46,821 nt of DNA from Phytopseudomonas argentinensis (GTDB taxonomy: Bacteria > Pseudomonadota > Gammaproteobacteria > Pseudomonadales > Pseudomonadaceae). The stretch is from positions 1-46,821 of the forward strand of contig NZ_FORC01000009.1 of assembly GCF_900113905.1 (NCBI RefSeq), read 5' to 3'. Under the pieces are notes generated by a model, which was not told where the DNA came from, ran no database searches, and saw only the letters and a program-made list of their open reading frames with translations. The position numbers and the translations under genes are program-made. This document shows, one piece after another, positions 8,498 through 17,328 of this stretch (the first letter of the stretch is position 1; each line of letters starts with the position of its first letter).

Positions 8498-9949
8498 TCA
8501 GTGGCTCCAGATCATGCCGATCAGCAGGTAGCACAGGGTGGTCACCAGGATCACGCTGTAGACGTTGATCACGAAGCCTGCCTTGATCATCGACTGGATG
8601 CGCATCAGCCCGGTGCCGAACACCAGGGCATTGGGCGGCGTTGCTACCGGCATCATGAAGGCGCAACTGGCGGCGATGGTGGCCGGGATGGTCAGCAGCT
8701 CCACCGGAATTCCCTGGGACACCGCCAGCGCGCCGACCAGGGGAATAAACGCCGCCGCGGTGGCGGTATTCGAGGTGACCTCGGTGAGCACGTTGATGGT
8801 CAGGGTCACTGCGCCGATGATCAGCAACAGGTGAAGCGTGCCGACCCCCTGCAGGCCCTCGCCGATCCAGGTGGCCAGGCCCGTGGAGGTGATCGCGCCA
8901 GCCAGCGACAGGCCGCCGCCGAACAGGATCAGAATGCCCCAGGGCACCTTGTTGGCAGTGTCCCAGTCCATCAGGAACACGCGCTTGTCGCCATCACGTT
9001 TGCCGGGAATCAGGAACAGGCTGAGGGCCGCGACCATGGCGATCAGGGTGTCGTCCACCGTGCTGACCACCTTGGCGATCAGCGGCTGGGTGACCCAGGC
9101 CAGGGCGGCAAGGCCGAACACCAGGGCGATGCGCTTCTCGCCGGTCGACCAGGCGCCGAGCTTGGCCAGTTCGTCCCTGAGCATCGGCTGGCTGTCGCCT
9201 TCGAGCCTGAAGCCGCCGCGGGTCAGCCACCACCAGACGAACAGCAGCATGCACGTAGCCACCGGCACGCCGACCATCATCCACTGGCCGAAGCCGACGT
9301 GCACGTCGTGGTGTTCACGCAGGTAGGCGGCCAGCAGCGCGTTCGGCGGCGTGCCGATCAGCGTGGAAATTCCGCCGATGCTGGCGGCGTAGGCGATGCC
9401 CAAGAGCAGGGCGGTGGCGAAGCGCTGGTGTTCGGCGGCATCGCCTTTCTGGGTGAGCATGGTGATCACCGACAGGCCGATGGGCAGCATCATGATCGCC
9501 GTCGCGGTGTTGCTCACGCCCATGCCGATCAATGCGGTGGCGAGCATGAAGCCGCCAATCTGCCGGGCCGGCTGGTTGCCCACCGCAATCAGGGTATTCA
9601 GCGCGATACGTCGGTGCAGCTCCCAGCGCTGCATGCACAGGCCGAGCAGGAAACCACCCAGGAACAGGAAGATCACCGGGTTGGCGTAAGGGCCGGTGGC
9701 CGCTTGCGATGTGCCAATACCCAGCAGCGGAATCAACGGGATTGGCAGCAGGGCAGTGGCTGGAATGGGGATCGCCTCGGTGGCCCACCAGGTGGCCATC
9801 AGGCCGATAAGGCCGGCGGTCAGCCAGGCTTCCTGGCTGAGGCCGGTCGGTGGCTCGCTGGCGATGCAGGCAAGGAGTAACAAAGGCCCGAGAAACAGGC
9901 CGATACGGGCGGCCAACAGTGCGCCATTGGATTGTTCTGGTTTGCTCAT
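8498..9949 (-). CDS. DASS (SLC13) family sodium:dicarboxylate/sulfate symporter
   Basis: A 483-residue inner-membrane secondary transporter of the divalent anion:sodium symporter family, with about 11-12 helices. The two sodium/substrate SNT motifs are visible: GVSNTATAIMMLP in the first half and VTSNTATAAAFIP in the second. Each is followed by a proline-rich TPPNAL segment (STLIGTPPNALLAA and MMPVATPPNALVFG), the internal repeat typical of the family. Likely substrates are C4-dicarboxylates or related anions; sulfate cannot be excluded. Start at ATG 9949 with a weak AACGAG upstream. It lies 95 bases downstream of the oxidase operon on the same strand and could be read through from it. Confidence 0.88.
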   Translation of the reverse strand: MSKPEQSNGALLAARIGLFLGPLLLLACIASEPPTGLSQEAWLTAGLIGLMATWWATEAIPIPATALLPIPLIPLLGIGTSQAATGPYANPVIFLFLGGFLLGLCMQRWELHRRIALNTLIAVGNQPARQIGGFMLATALIGMGVSNTATAIMMLPIGLSVITMLTQKGDAAEHQRFATALLLGIAYAASIGGISTLIGTPPNALLAAYLREHHDVHVGFGQWMMVGVPVATCMLLFVWWWLTRGGFRLEGDSQPMLRDELAKLGAWSTGEKRIALVFGLAALAWVTQPLIAKVVSTVDDTLIAMVAALSLFLIPGKRDGDKRVFLMDWDTANKVPWGILILFGGGLSLAGAITSTGLATWIGEGLQGVGTLHLLLIIGAVTLTINVLTEVTSNTATAAAFIPLVGALAVSQGIPVELLTIPATIAASCAFMMPVATPPNALVFGTGLMRIQSMIKAGFVINVYSVILVTTLCYLLIGMIWSH

Positions 9950-10044
9950 TGTCTTGTTCTCGTTGTTTCTTTTAGCCGAGAACTATGCCGTCTGATGCTC
10001 TATATGGGGCTTCCCAGCTGTTTCAGCAGGTTTCCCTCGCCTGC

Positions 10045-10398
10045 TCAGGCACAGGGCGGCAGGGCCATGATCGGCAGGGCGATGAACACCACGGCGATCG
10101 CGCCGATCAGGTGTCCGGCTGCCGAAACACTGGCCACGAAGCGCTCGCGTTCACTGCAGTGCGGGCGCCTGGCGGCCTGCTGGAACAGCCGTGCCAGGCC
10201 CAGCAACAGGCCGGCGGTCAGCAGCGACAGCAGGCCCAGTGCCAGGTTGAGCCAGGTCCAGGGGCCGTCTCTCAGCGGCGGTGGCGCCACCGAGCAGCCG
10301 ACGCCCTGACCGCCATACAGGGCGATGAACCAAAGGCTCCAGATGCTCAGGCCGGTGACTATGTGAGTCGGGTTGTAGACGTTGCCGAGGCTTTGCAT
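10045..10398 (-). CDS. Small membrane protein of the cytochrome oxidase operon (CoxP-like position)
   Basis: A 117-residue protein with three likely membrane helices (about residues 12-29, 45-68 and 90-113). The ATG at 10398 overlaps the preceding stop as TGATG and is preceded by GGAGGTGCG, so translation is coupled to the oxidase subunit I+III gene. I do not recognise a domain. Its place at the end of a subunit II, I+III operon matches the small fourth subunit of the CoxMNOP type of oxidase in Rhizobiales, which suggests a fourth subunit or an assembly factor. This is inference from position only. Confidence 0.75.
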   Translation of the reverse strand: MQSLGNVYNPTHIVTGLSIWSLWFIALYGGQGVGCSVAPPPLRDGPWTWLNLALGLLSLLTAGLLLGLARLFQQAARRPHCSERERFVASVSAAGHLIGAIAVVFIALPIMALPPCA

Positions 10399-12932
10399 CA
10401 CGCACCTCCGAAAGCGGGTGGGAACAAGGCGATGGCGAAGTAGCTGACCCACAGCACGCCAAGGCTGTAGTACCAGAATTGCGCCACCACCAGCGGCTCG
10501 TAAGGCGCCTCGGCACCCACGTAGCCGATGCGCACGCGCAGCGCCTGCAGTGCGCTCAGGGTGCCGGCGAGCAGGGCGTGGCCGAAGCTGTAGGCGAGCA
10601 TTACGAAAATCACTGCATCATGGGCACGCACGGTGGGTTCCAGGGCCTCGCTGCGCAGCGCCCAGAGCAGTAACGCCGCCTGCACCAGGCCGATCAACGC
10701 CAGGCTCACCTGACAGGCGAGCAGCCCCTGGGCGTTGCCTTGGCGCAACCTGCCGTTGACCCGTCGTTGCCAGGGAATGGCCAGCGACAGCAGCAGGGCA
10801 CTGGCAAACAGCAGCCAGTGGTTGAACACCGGGGCATCCGGCACCTGCCAGTTGGGCGCCACCGTCCACAGGTAGAACCAGCCGAACAGCAGCGACAGGT
10901 ACAGCGCGCCGTTGGACAGCAGGGTCACGCCCATGCCCCACAGCCCCGGGCCATCGCAGGTACGCGAATGCAGCGGCGGCTCATGGGGCTGGGTGCGGGC
11001 GTCCGGCGCGGCCTTGGGATGGGCGCCGTTCTCCCAGCTCCAGCGCAGCAGCACCACGATCGAGGCACCGCAGGCGAACAGCGCCAGCAGGTAGCTCTTG
11101 GCCAGCAGGCTGAGGCACAACACGGCGATGAAACAGGCGGCGATGAAAGGCAGCCAGCTATTGCCCGGCAGGTGAATGATCTCGCGCACCTCGCCGGTCA
11201 GCGGATCGACGCCCCAGGTCTCGCGGCGGCCATGGTCGATCACCGTAAGGGCGTGCTCGCCGCGGGCCATGCTCTCGCCCAGCTCCGGGTCGCGCCACAG
11301 CGGGTGGCGGTCGGTGATCTTGGCCAGGCTGACGAAGTTGTACGGGTTGGGCGGCAGGCTGGTGGCCCACTCCAGTGTGTCGGCCTGCCAGGGGTTGTTG
11401 CCGGCAGGTTTGCCGTAGCGGTAGTGCAGGATGAGATCCAGCAGCAGGGTGGCAATACCGATCACCATGATGAAGCTGCCGATCGACGAGATCAGGTTGG
11501 GCATGTCCCAGCCCAGGCCGCTGTCGTAGGTGTAGACGCGCCGCGGCATGCCCAGCAGCCCGGTCCAGTGCATGATCAGGAAGGTCATGTTGAAGCCGAT
11601 GAACACCAGCCAGAACCCCCACTTGCCGAGGCGTTCGGAGGCCATGCGCCCGGAGAAGTGCGGCAGCCAGTAATACAGCCCGGCGATCAGCGGAAACAGC
11701 ATGCCGCCGATCAGCACATAATGGAAATGGGCGACCACGAACTGGGTGTCGTGCACCTGCCAGTCGAACGGTACCAGGGCCAGCATCACCCCGGTCAGAC
11801 CGCCGCACACGAAGATGATCAGAAAACCTACCAGCCACAGCATCGGTACGTTGTAGCGCGGTTTGCCGAGCCACAGCGTGGCGATCCAGGAGAACACCTG
11901 GATCGCCGTGGGAATCGCCACCAGCATGCTCGCCGCGGAAAAGAACGCCTGGGCCAGCTGCGGGATGCCCACCGTGAACATGTGGTGCACCCACAGGCCA
12001 AAGCTGATGAAACCGGTGCTCAGCACGCCCAGCACCACGGCGCGGTAGCCCACCAGCGGGCGGCCGCAGAACACCGGCAGCAGGGTGGAGACGATACCGG
12101 CCGCCGGCAGGAAGATGATGTACACCTCGGGGTGGCCGAACAGCCAGAACAGGTGTTGCCAGAGCAACGGATCGCCGCCGCGCGTCACCTCGAAGAACGG
12201 CAGGCCGGCCGCGCGCTCCAATTCCAGCAGGATGCTGCCAAGGATCAGTGGCGGAAAGCCGATGACGATCATCATCGCCATGGTCAGGATGTACCAGGCG
12301 TAGATCGGCATCCGGTTCAGCGCCATGCCCTCGGCGCGGGTGCGCAGGATCGATACCACCAGCTCGACCCCGGCCGACACCGCTGAGATTTCCACGAAGG
12401 TGATACCCAGCAGCCAGAAGTCGGCGTTGATGCCCGGCGAATGTGCGGCGCTGGACAGCGGCGTGTACATGAACCAGCCGGCATTGGGCGCCACCCCGAA
12501 CAGCAGGCTGGAGCAGATGATCAGCCCGCCGAACAGGTAGCACCAGTAGCCGAGGGCCGAAAGGCGCGGGAATACCAGGTCGCGGGCACCGAGCATCTTG
12601 GGGATCAGGTACACCGCAAGGCCTTCCATCATCGGCACGGCGAACAGGAACATCATCACCGTGCCGTGCATGGTGAACACTTGGTTGAACACCTCCGGGC
12701 CCATGAAGGCGTTGCCCGGCAGCGCCAGCTGGGTACGGATCAGCATCGCCAGCAGGATGCCGAACAGGAAGAAGCCCAGCCCGGTGACCATGAAGCGCAG
12801 GCCCAGGGTGGTGTGATTGACGATGGTCAGCGCCCGCCAGCCACGAGGATTACCCCATACATCGTTGAACTGGTCGTGCAGGGCATCGGCGTCAGCGGTT
12901 TCACGGCACTGCGTTTCGCGGCTGTCGGTCAT
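10398..12932 (-). CDS. Cytochrome c oxidase subunit I fused to subunit III
   Basis: An 844-residue inner-membrane protein joining the catalytic subunit I (about 1-540) to a subunit III-like domain (about 680-844), with a soluble linker. It reduces O2 to water with electrons from cytochrome c. Metal ligands seen: His89 (MHG) and His404 for low-spin heme, His402 for high-spin heme, and His267, His316 and His317 for CuB. Tyr271 in GHPEVY is the crosslinked tyrosine, and Glu269 the D-channel glutamate. Odd points: the K-channel lysine of A-type oxidases (IKxFSW) is glutamine here (Gln345, AIQVFSW). The D-channel asparagine pair after FPR is Ser125-Ala126 (FPRLSALGYW), although Asp118 is kept. The ATG at 12932 overlaps the subunit II stop as ATGA. 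No heme A synthesis or Cox11 gene is nearby. Confidence 0.93.
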   Translation of the reverse strand: MTDSRETQCRETADADALHDQFNDVWGNPRGWRALTIVNHTTLGLRFMVTGLGFFLFGILLAMLIRTQLALPGNAFMGPEVFNQVFTMHGTVMMFLFAVPMMEGLAVYLIPKMLGARDLVFPRLSALGYWCYLFGGLIICSSLLFGVAPNAGWFMYTPLSSAAHSPGINADFWLLGITFVEISAVSAGVELVVSILRTRAEGMALNRMPIYAWYILTMAMMIVIGFPPLILGSILLELERAAGLPFFEVTRGGDPLLWQHLFWLFGHPEVYIIFLPAAGIVSTLLPVFCGRPLVGYRAVVLGVLSTGFISFGLWVHHMFTVGIPQLAQAFFSAASMLVAIPTAIQVFSWIATLWLGKPRYNVPMLWLVGFLIIFVCGGLTGVMLALVPFDWQVHDTQFVVAHFHYVLIGGMLFPLIAGLYYWLPHFSGRMASERLGKWGFWLVFIGFNMTFLIMHWTGLLGMPRRVYTYDSGLGWDMPNLISSIGSFIMVIGIATLLLDLILHYRYGKPAGNNPWQADTLEWATSLPPNPYNFVSLAKITDRHPLWRDPELGESMARGEHALTVIDHGRRETWGVDPLTGEVREIIHLPGNSWLPFIAACFIAVLCLSLLAKSYLLALFACGASIVVLLRWSWENGAHPKAAPDARTQPHEPPLHSRTCDGPGLWGMGVTLLSNGALYLSLLFGWFYLWTVAPNWQVPDAPVFNHWLLFASALLLSLAIPWQRRVNGRLRQGNAQGLLACQVSLALIGLVQAALLLWALRSEALEPTVRAHDAVIFVMLAYSFGHALLAGTLSALQALRVRIGYVGAEAPYEPLVVAQFWYYSLGVLWVSYFAIALFPPAFGGA

Positions 12933-13963
12933 GGTTCGAGGCCCTCCAGCCAGGTGGCGATGGCCTGCAGGTGCTCGGCATCGAGATCGTCGGTGAGCGG
13001 CATGCCGGTGCCCGGTTTCAGGCGGCCGTGCTCGCGTATCCAGGTCAGCGTGGCGCCGGGCTCATTGGTCAGCAGGCCCCCGCCGAGATGGCGTCGGCTG
13101 GCCAGGTCGGTAAGGTCCGGGGCGCGATTGCCGGCACTGACGCCGGCCACCCGGTGGCATATCCCGCAGTGGGCCAGGAAGGTGTCGGCGGCCGGACCTT
13201 GCAATGCCTCGACCCGTGGCTCGCGCCGGGCGTCGATCCAGGCGGCGAAGTCTTCCTCGCTATGCGCCTGCACATCGAGAATCATGTGGCTGTGCTGGGT
13301 GCCGCAGAACTCGGTGCATTGGCCGCGAAAGGTGCCGGGCTTGTCGGCCTGCAGGCGGATGCGGTTCTCGCGGCCGGGGATCATGTCGATCTTGCCGCCC
13401 AGGCGCGGTACCCAGAAGGAGTGGATCACGTCGGCGCTGCTGACCGTTATGTCCACCGGCCTGCCGGCGGGTAGGTGCAACTGGTTGGCGGTCACTACAC
13501 CGCTGTCCGGGTAGCGCACCTCCCACCACCACTGGTGGCCGATGATATGGATCTGCAAGGGCCGCTCGCCGAGAATCGGCAGCTGCATCATGCGCTGGCC
13601 CACCGGAATGCCGAACGCAAGCAGCAGCACGATGGTGACCGAGGGCAGCACGATACCGCCGCCGATCAGCCAGCGCCGCTGGATGCGCCGGGCGTCCTCG
13701 AGCGAATACTCGCGTGGTTTGCGCCACAGGGCGTAGATCCAAAGCGCGCTGACCACCACCAGCACCAGGCTGAAGAAGCCGCACATGGCCCACCACAACA
13801 GGGCGATGTCGCGTGCCACCGGGCCGGCCGGGGCCAGAATTGATTGGTCACCACTGCAGGCGGAGATAATCGGAACTGCTGCGGCGACTGCGGTCAACTT
13901 GAGTAGGGTCGCGCACGTACGGCCCTTTCTCGAATCGACAGGGAGGCCGCCATGGCTGAGCAA
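12929..13963 (-). CDS. Cytochrome c oxidase subunit II with C-terminal heme c domain
   Basis: The electron-entry subunit of a caa3-like oxidase. In order it has a lipoprotein-type signal ending ISAC, two membrane helices (IALLWWAMCGFFSLVLVVVS and VLPSVTIVLLLAFGI), the aromatic WWWEV segment, the CuA motif CTEFCGTQHSHM, and a cytochrome c domain with CGICH. No in-frame ATG lies close upstream of the signal. I chose TTG 13963, which gives 344 residues with a positively charged n-region (SRKGR) before the hydrophobic stretch. A TTG at 13897 is possible but leaves almost no signal sequence. With the chosen start the gene overlaps the divergent DUF2231 gene by 12 bases. Its stop overlaps the next gene as ATGA. 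The start is uncertain; the family assignment is firm. Confidence 0.85.
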   Translation of the reverse strand: MLSHGGLPVDSRKGRTCATLLKLTAVAAAVPIISACSGDQSILAPAGPVARDIALLWWAMCGFFSLVLVVVSALWIYALWRKPREYSLEDARRIQRRWLIGGGIVLPSVTIVLLLAFGIPVGQRMMQLPILGERPLQIHIIGHQWWWEVRYPDSGVVTANQLHLPAGRPVDITVSSADVIHSFWVPRLGGKIDMIPGRENRIRLQADKPGTFRGQCTEFCGTQHSHMILDVQAHSEEDFAAWIDARREPRVEALQGPAADTFLAHCGICHRVAGVSAGNRAPDLTDLASRRHLGGGLLTNEPGATLTWIREHGRLKPGTGMPLTDDLDAEHLQAIATWLEGLEP

Positions 13964-14410
13964 CAAGAGTCCATCATCAGTCGCGCGGCCATTGCCGGGC
14001 ACCCGCTGCACCCGATGATGATCCACTTTCCGGTCGCCGCGCTGCTGGGCCTGGTGGCCACCGATTTCGCCTACTTCTGGACCACCGACCCGTTCTGGGC
14101 GCGGGCCAGTCTGTGGCTGGCGGGTGTGGGCGCGGTCGGCGGCTGGATCGCCAGCATCGCCGGGCTGATCGACCTGCTGACCGTGCAGCGCATTCGCCAG
14201 AAGATCAGCGCCTGGTGCCACGCCATTATCGCCGTGATGATGCTCTCCCTGGCGTCGCTGAACTGGATGCTGCGCTACCGCCATGGCGAGGAGGGCTTCG
14301 AGATGTGGGCGTTCTATCTGTCGCTGTTTACCGCCGGGCTGATCGCCATCGCCGCTTACCTGGGCGGGCGTCTGGTCTATGAGCATGCCGTGGGTGTAGA
14401 CGTCGATTGA
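13952..14410 (+). CDS. DUF2231 family membrane protein
   Basis: A 152-residue protein with four predicted membrane helices. It carries the DUF2231 hallmark GHPLHPMMIHFPVA near residue 16, whose histidines suggest heme or metal binding; the function of the family is not established. The ATG at 13952 has a good GGGAGG ribosome-binding site 6 bases upstream. It is divergent from the oxidase operon and convergent with the CopD-like gene. DUF2231 genes are often found near cytochrome oxidases, so a role in electron transport or copper/heme handling is plausible but unproven. Confidence 0.85.
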   Translation: MAEQQESIISRAAIAGHPLHPMMIHFPVAALLGLVATDFAYFWTTDPFWARASLWLAGVGAVGGWIASIAGLIDLLTVQRIRQKISAWCHAIIAVMMLSLASLNWMLRYRHGEEGFEMWAFYLSLFTAGLIAIAAYLGGRLVYEHAVGVDVD

Positions 14411-14455
14411 GTTCGGCTTTGGCCCGCCTGCATTCATGGGTGGAAAGCTCCTGGT

Positions 14456-14869
14456 TCAGTAAGGTTTGGCGAGCACCAGCCATAGGGTGGCGGCAATCAT
14501 GCCCAGGGTGGTGCCGCCCAGTGCAGCGCAGACGATGGTCAGCGCTGGGCGGGGCTGGCGTTCGCACTGCAGGATCAGCAGGCCGCACAGCGCATGGCAG
14601 ATGACCATCACCGCCACGGCCGTGAGCTTGGCCACCAGCCAGATCCCGAAGGTGCCGTCGCGCAGGAACAGTGCGGTACCACTGCCGATGGCGACGAGGG
14701 CGGCTGGCGTGGCAATCAGATTGAAGATCGTGCGGTTGAGCTGCGGATGCCCCGGACGCTCCGCGCGTAACGGGGACCGGCAGCTGGCGGCAATCAATGC
14801 AGGCAAATAGAGCAGCGTGCCGCACCAGGCGATCAGTGCGGTGAAGTGCAGCAGTTTCAGCAGTGGCAT
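14456..14869 (-). CDS. CopD/HemJ-like four-helix membrane protein
   Basis: A 137-residue integral membrane protein starting MPLLKLLHFTALIAWCGTLL. A helix-1 histidine followed by W-C-G-T resembles CopD-type copper resistance membrane proteins and the related HemJ (UPF0093) family. Four helices are predicted, with another histidine in VICHALCG. The ATG at 14869 follows GGAGGGCACCG; the longer frame upstream begins without a ribosome-binding site. Placement beside the oxidase operon and DUF2231 hints at copper or heme supply. I cannot separate CopD from HemJ with confidence. Confidence 0.7.
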   Translation of the reverse strand: MPLLKLLHFTALIAWCGTLLYLPALIAASCRSPLRAERPGHPQLNRTIFNLIATPAALVAIGSGTALFLRDGTFGIWLVAKLTAVAVMVICHALCGLLILQCERQPRPALTIVCAALGGTTLGMIAATLWLVLAKPY

Positions 14870-15241
14870 CGGTGCCCTCCATTGCCAGTCGTCCTGAGGT
14901 CTGCCCATGTGACCCTGGGCCGAGAAAACCGGTTCGACCTTTTGCCCGCTTGGCCGGGAGGCTCAGGGAGCCACCGCTCGAATCGACGCAGGCCGCGTCG
15001 CGCCTGGGTTCGCGCAGCTGCGTCGGATGCCGTTAACCGTTTTGTTCGGTATGTAGGTAAGGGCGGTTGTGTCACTGAATGTGTGGGTAGCGCTGCCCGA
15101 ACCGACCGGGTGTGACGCCATGATCGGCACGCCGGCGGGGCAGGCGTGGTAAACTTGGCGTCACTTCGCAGCTCATGGCTGCCCACTGTCGCTACGGCGG
15201 CAGCCACTTCCAGCTGGCCGTGAGGCCGGGAGATCGGATAG
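14870..15241 (+). other. Intergenic region before moaA; no gene seen
   Basis: These 372 bases between the CopD-like start and moaA contain no convincing coding frame. GGTAAACTTGGCG near 15149 could be part of a -10 region for moaA. I looked for a molybdenum cofactor riboswitch, which precedes moaA in some Proteobacteria, and could not recognise its conserved parts. Confidence 0.4.
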
Positions 15242-16237
15242 ATGCACACGACGCAGTTGGTCGATCCCTTCGGCCGGCGCATCACCTACCTGCGACTGTC
15301 AGTGACGGATCGCTGTGACTTCCGCTGCACGTACTGCATGAGCGAGGACATGGTCTTCGCGCCGCGTTCGCAGATCCTCAGCCTGGAAGAGCTGTACAAC
15401 GTCGCCGATGCGTTTATCGGGTTGGGCGTCAAACGCATTCGCATCACCGGCGGCGAACCGCTGGTACGCAAGAACCTGCTCAGCCTGCTGCGTCGCCTGG
15501 GCGAACGCAGTGAACTCGAAGACCTGTCGATCACCACCAATGGCTCGCAGCTAGCGCATATGGCGAACGACCTGCGCGCCGCCGGCGTCACCCGCCTGAA
15601 CGTCAGCCTCGACTCCTTGCAGCGCGAGCGCTTCGCCGCGTTCACCCGACGCGACATGCTCGACCAGGTGCTCGCCGGTATCGACGCAGCAGCTGCGGCG
15701 GGGTTCCGGCGCATCAAGCTCAACAGCGTGGTGCAGACCGGTCGCAACGACGACGAAGTGCTGGGGCTGGTCGAGTACGCCATGGCCCGCGGCCTGGACA
15801 TCAGTTTCATCGAAGAGATGCCGCTGGGCAGCGTGGTCAGTCACCAGCGCGAGCAGACCTTCTGCTCCAGCGACGTGGTGCGCCAGCGCATCGAGCAGCG
15901 TCATGCGCTGGTGCGTAGCAGCCATGTTACCGGCGGGCCATCACGCTATTGGCAGGTCAGCGGCAGCGACACCCGCGTGGGTTTCATCTCACCGCACAGC
16001 AACAATTTCTGCGGCGACTGCAACCGGGTGCGCGTCACCGCCGAAGGCAAGCTGGTGCTGTGCCTGGGGCACGACAATGCGCTGGATCTGCGCAGCCTGA
16101 TGCGTGCCCACCCGGGCGACAGCGGGCGCCTGCGCGAGGCCTTGGTCGGTGCGCTGCAACTCAAGCCCGAGCGCCATCACTTCGAGACCGATGAGCAGGT
16201 GCAGGTCATACGTTTCATGAGCATGACCGGCGGCTAA
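15242..16237 (+). CDS. moaA: GTP 3',8-cyclase MoaA (molybdenum cofactor biosynthesis)
   Basis: A 331-residue radical-SAM enzyme that converts GTP to (8S)-3',8-cyclo-7,8-dihydroguanosine 5'-triphosphate, the first step of molybdopterin synthesis with MoaC. The SAM cluster motif is CDFRCTYC (Cys25, Cys29, Cys32). The second, GTP-binding 4Fe-4S cluster uses Cys257, Cys260 and Cys274 (FCGDCNR ... VLC). The protein ends in the essential double glycine (MTGG). GGEPL and TNGSQL mark the SAM-binding barrel. Full length for the family. It is alone, with no other moa genes adjacent. P. aeruginosa has two moaA genes, and the position in the same broad region as smc suggests the one called moaA2 there. 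Confidence 0.95.
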   Translation: MHTTQLVDPFGRRITYLRLSVTDRCDFRCTYCMSEDMVFAPRSQILSLEELYNVADAFIGLGVKRIRITGGEPLVRKNLLSLLRRLGERSELEDLSITTNGSQLAHMANDLRAAGVTRLNVSLDSLQRERFAAFTRRDMLDQVLAGIDAAAAAGFRRIKLNSVVQTGRNDDEVLGLVEYAMARGLDISFIEEMPLGSVVSHQREQTFCSSDVVRQRIEQRHALVRSSHVTGGPSRYWQVSGSDTRVGFISPHSNNFCGDCNRVRVTAEGKLVLCLGHDNALDLRSLMRAHPGDSGRLREALVGALQLKPERHHFETDEQVQVIRFMSMTGG

Positions 16238-16563
16238 TGGTCCTCGCGATGGCCGCGGGGCCTTCGCTTTGCTGCGTTGAGCGCAGCCCGGCCTGCGCAT
16301 TGGTTACCCCCTAAAGCCGTGCGCGATTGCGACCGGGTCTCGCTTGCTTCGCCGCGCCGTTCTTCTGCCCGCAAGACGTTGGCCCTTTTCGCCATCCAGA
16401 CGAGCGGTTCGCGCCCAGGCAGTGCGGGCCTTTGCCCATAGGTGGCTAATCGCCGTTTGGCTGGCTCTTCGGAATTTGCCCTGAACCTCCGCAACGGACG
16501 CTCACTCCACTTAAGGGAGCGGCCTGAAAGGGCTATTTTTCTGAAGCGACGAGGAGATCCAAA
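16238..16563 (+). other. Intergenic region moaA to DUF2383 gene; no gene seen
   Basis: These 326 bases hold no supported gene. The first 30 bases can form an imperfect GC-rich hairpin (GGTCCTCGCG against CGCGGGGCC) that may end moaA transcription, but no T tract follows. A minus-strand open frame reads through here, but it has no start signal and I treat it as chance. Confidence 0.4.
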
Positions 16564-17013
16564 GTGGATAACAAAGACGTTATTTCGGTACTGAACGACC
16601 TGATCGAAACCAGCAAAGACGGCGAGAAAGGCTTCAGCGAGTGTGCCGAAGACGTGAAAGAGCCGCGTCTCAAGAGCTTCTTCGTGCAGCGTTCGCAGGA
16701 CTGCGCCAGCGCCGCAGCCGAACTGCAACAGCTGGTACGTGGCCTGGGCGGCGACCCTGAAACCAGCTCCAGCGTATCCGGTGCCCTGCACCGCGGTTGG
16801 GTCGACCTCAAGTCGCTGCTGACCGGCAAGAGCGAAGAGGCCATCCTCAACGAGTGCGAGCGTGGCGAAGACGTCGCCCTGAAGGCTTATCGCGATGCCC
16901 TGCAGAAAGATTTGCCGAGCAACGTACGCGTCGTGCTCGAAAAGCAGATGCAGGGCGTGCAGCGCAACCATGATCAGGTCAAGTCGCTGCGTGATACCGC
17001 ACGCGCCAACTGA
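16564..17013 (+). CDS. PA2169/DUF2383 family ferritin-like four-helix protein
   Basis: A 149-residue soluble protein beginning DNKDVISVLNDLIETSKDGEKGF, the typical start of the PA2169 family (DUF2383), an all-helical, four-helix-bundle group often linked to stress. Acidic and histidine-poor helices make metal binding uncertain. The start is GTG at 16564, supported by GAGGAG 7 bases upstream. No ATG in frame would keep the conserved N-terminus. The gene is monocistronic and closed by a clear terminator. Function is not established for the family. Confidence 0.88.
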   Translation: MDNKDVISVLNDLIETSKDGEKGFSECAEDVKEPRLKSFFVQRSQDCASAAAELQQLVRGLGGDPETSSSVSGALHRGWVDLKSLLTGKSEEAILNECERGEDVALKAYRDALQKDLPSNVRVVLEKQMQGVQRNHDQVKSLRDTARAN

Positions 17014-17026
17014 TCAGCACCGCGTG

Positions 17027-17058
17027 AAAAAAGGGATGCCCCAGGGCATCCTTTTTTT
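17027..17058 (+). terminator. Rho-independent terminator after the DUF2383 gene
   Basis: Seven-base arms GGATGCC (17034-17040) and GGCATCC (17045-17051) have a four-base loop, six A before and seven T after. A textbook, possibly bidirectional terminator 13 bases past the stop. Confidence 0.95.
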
Positions 17059-17328
17059 ATGCCTGGGGATTGCTCGCGCGCAGGACGGCGGCTCAGCGGT
17101 GCACACCTTGCGCCGCGAATAGCGGCCGTCTCGAGTCTGGATCGGCTGGCGTAATCCAGGCCCTCCTGATCGTTGGGCGTGGCGACAGCCAGCTGGCAGC
17201 GCAAGGAAGGGTCGCCATATTCATCGAGAATAGTTCTTACTGACGTTATGCGGCGTCTTTGTTACCCTATGTTTCCTCAAACGGCTGGCTCGCGCCTGTT
17301 ATGCCGCGCAGTAAAAGGTTTTTCCTCG

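Noticed and set aside
10740..12386. Long plus-strand open frame opposite the oxidase gene
   Set aside because: Its translation is rich in His, Gln, Arg and Gly, as expected antisense to a high-GC gene; the opposite strand encodes a clear oxidase subunit.
14870..15241. Molybdenum cofactor riboswitch before moaA
   Set aside because: I could not find the conserved core or a convincing fold; the region is long enough, but nothing specific is visible.
17222..17260. Fur box before the iron-complex transporter (GAGAATAGTTCTTACTGAC)
   Set aside because: Only 10 of 19 positions agree with the Fur consensus, too few to call.
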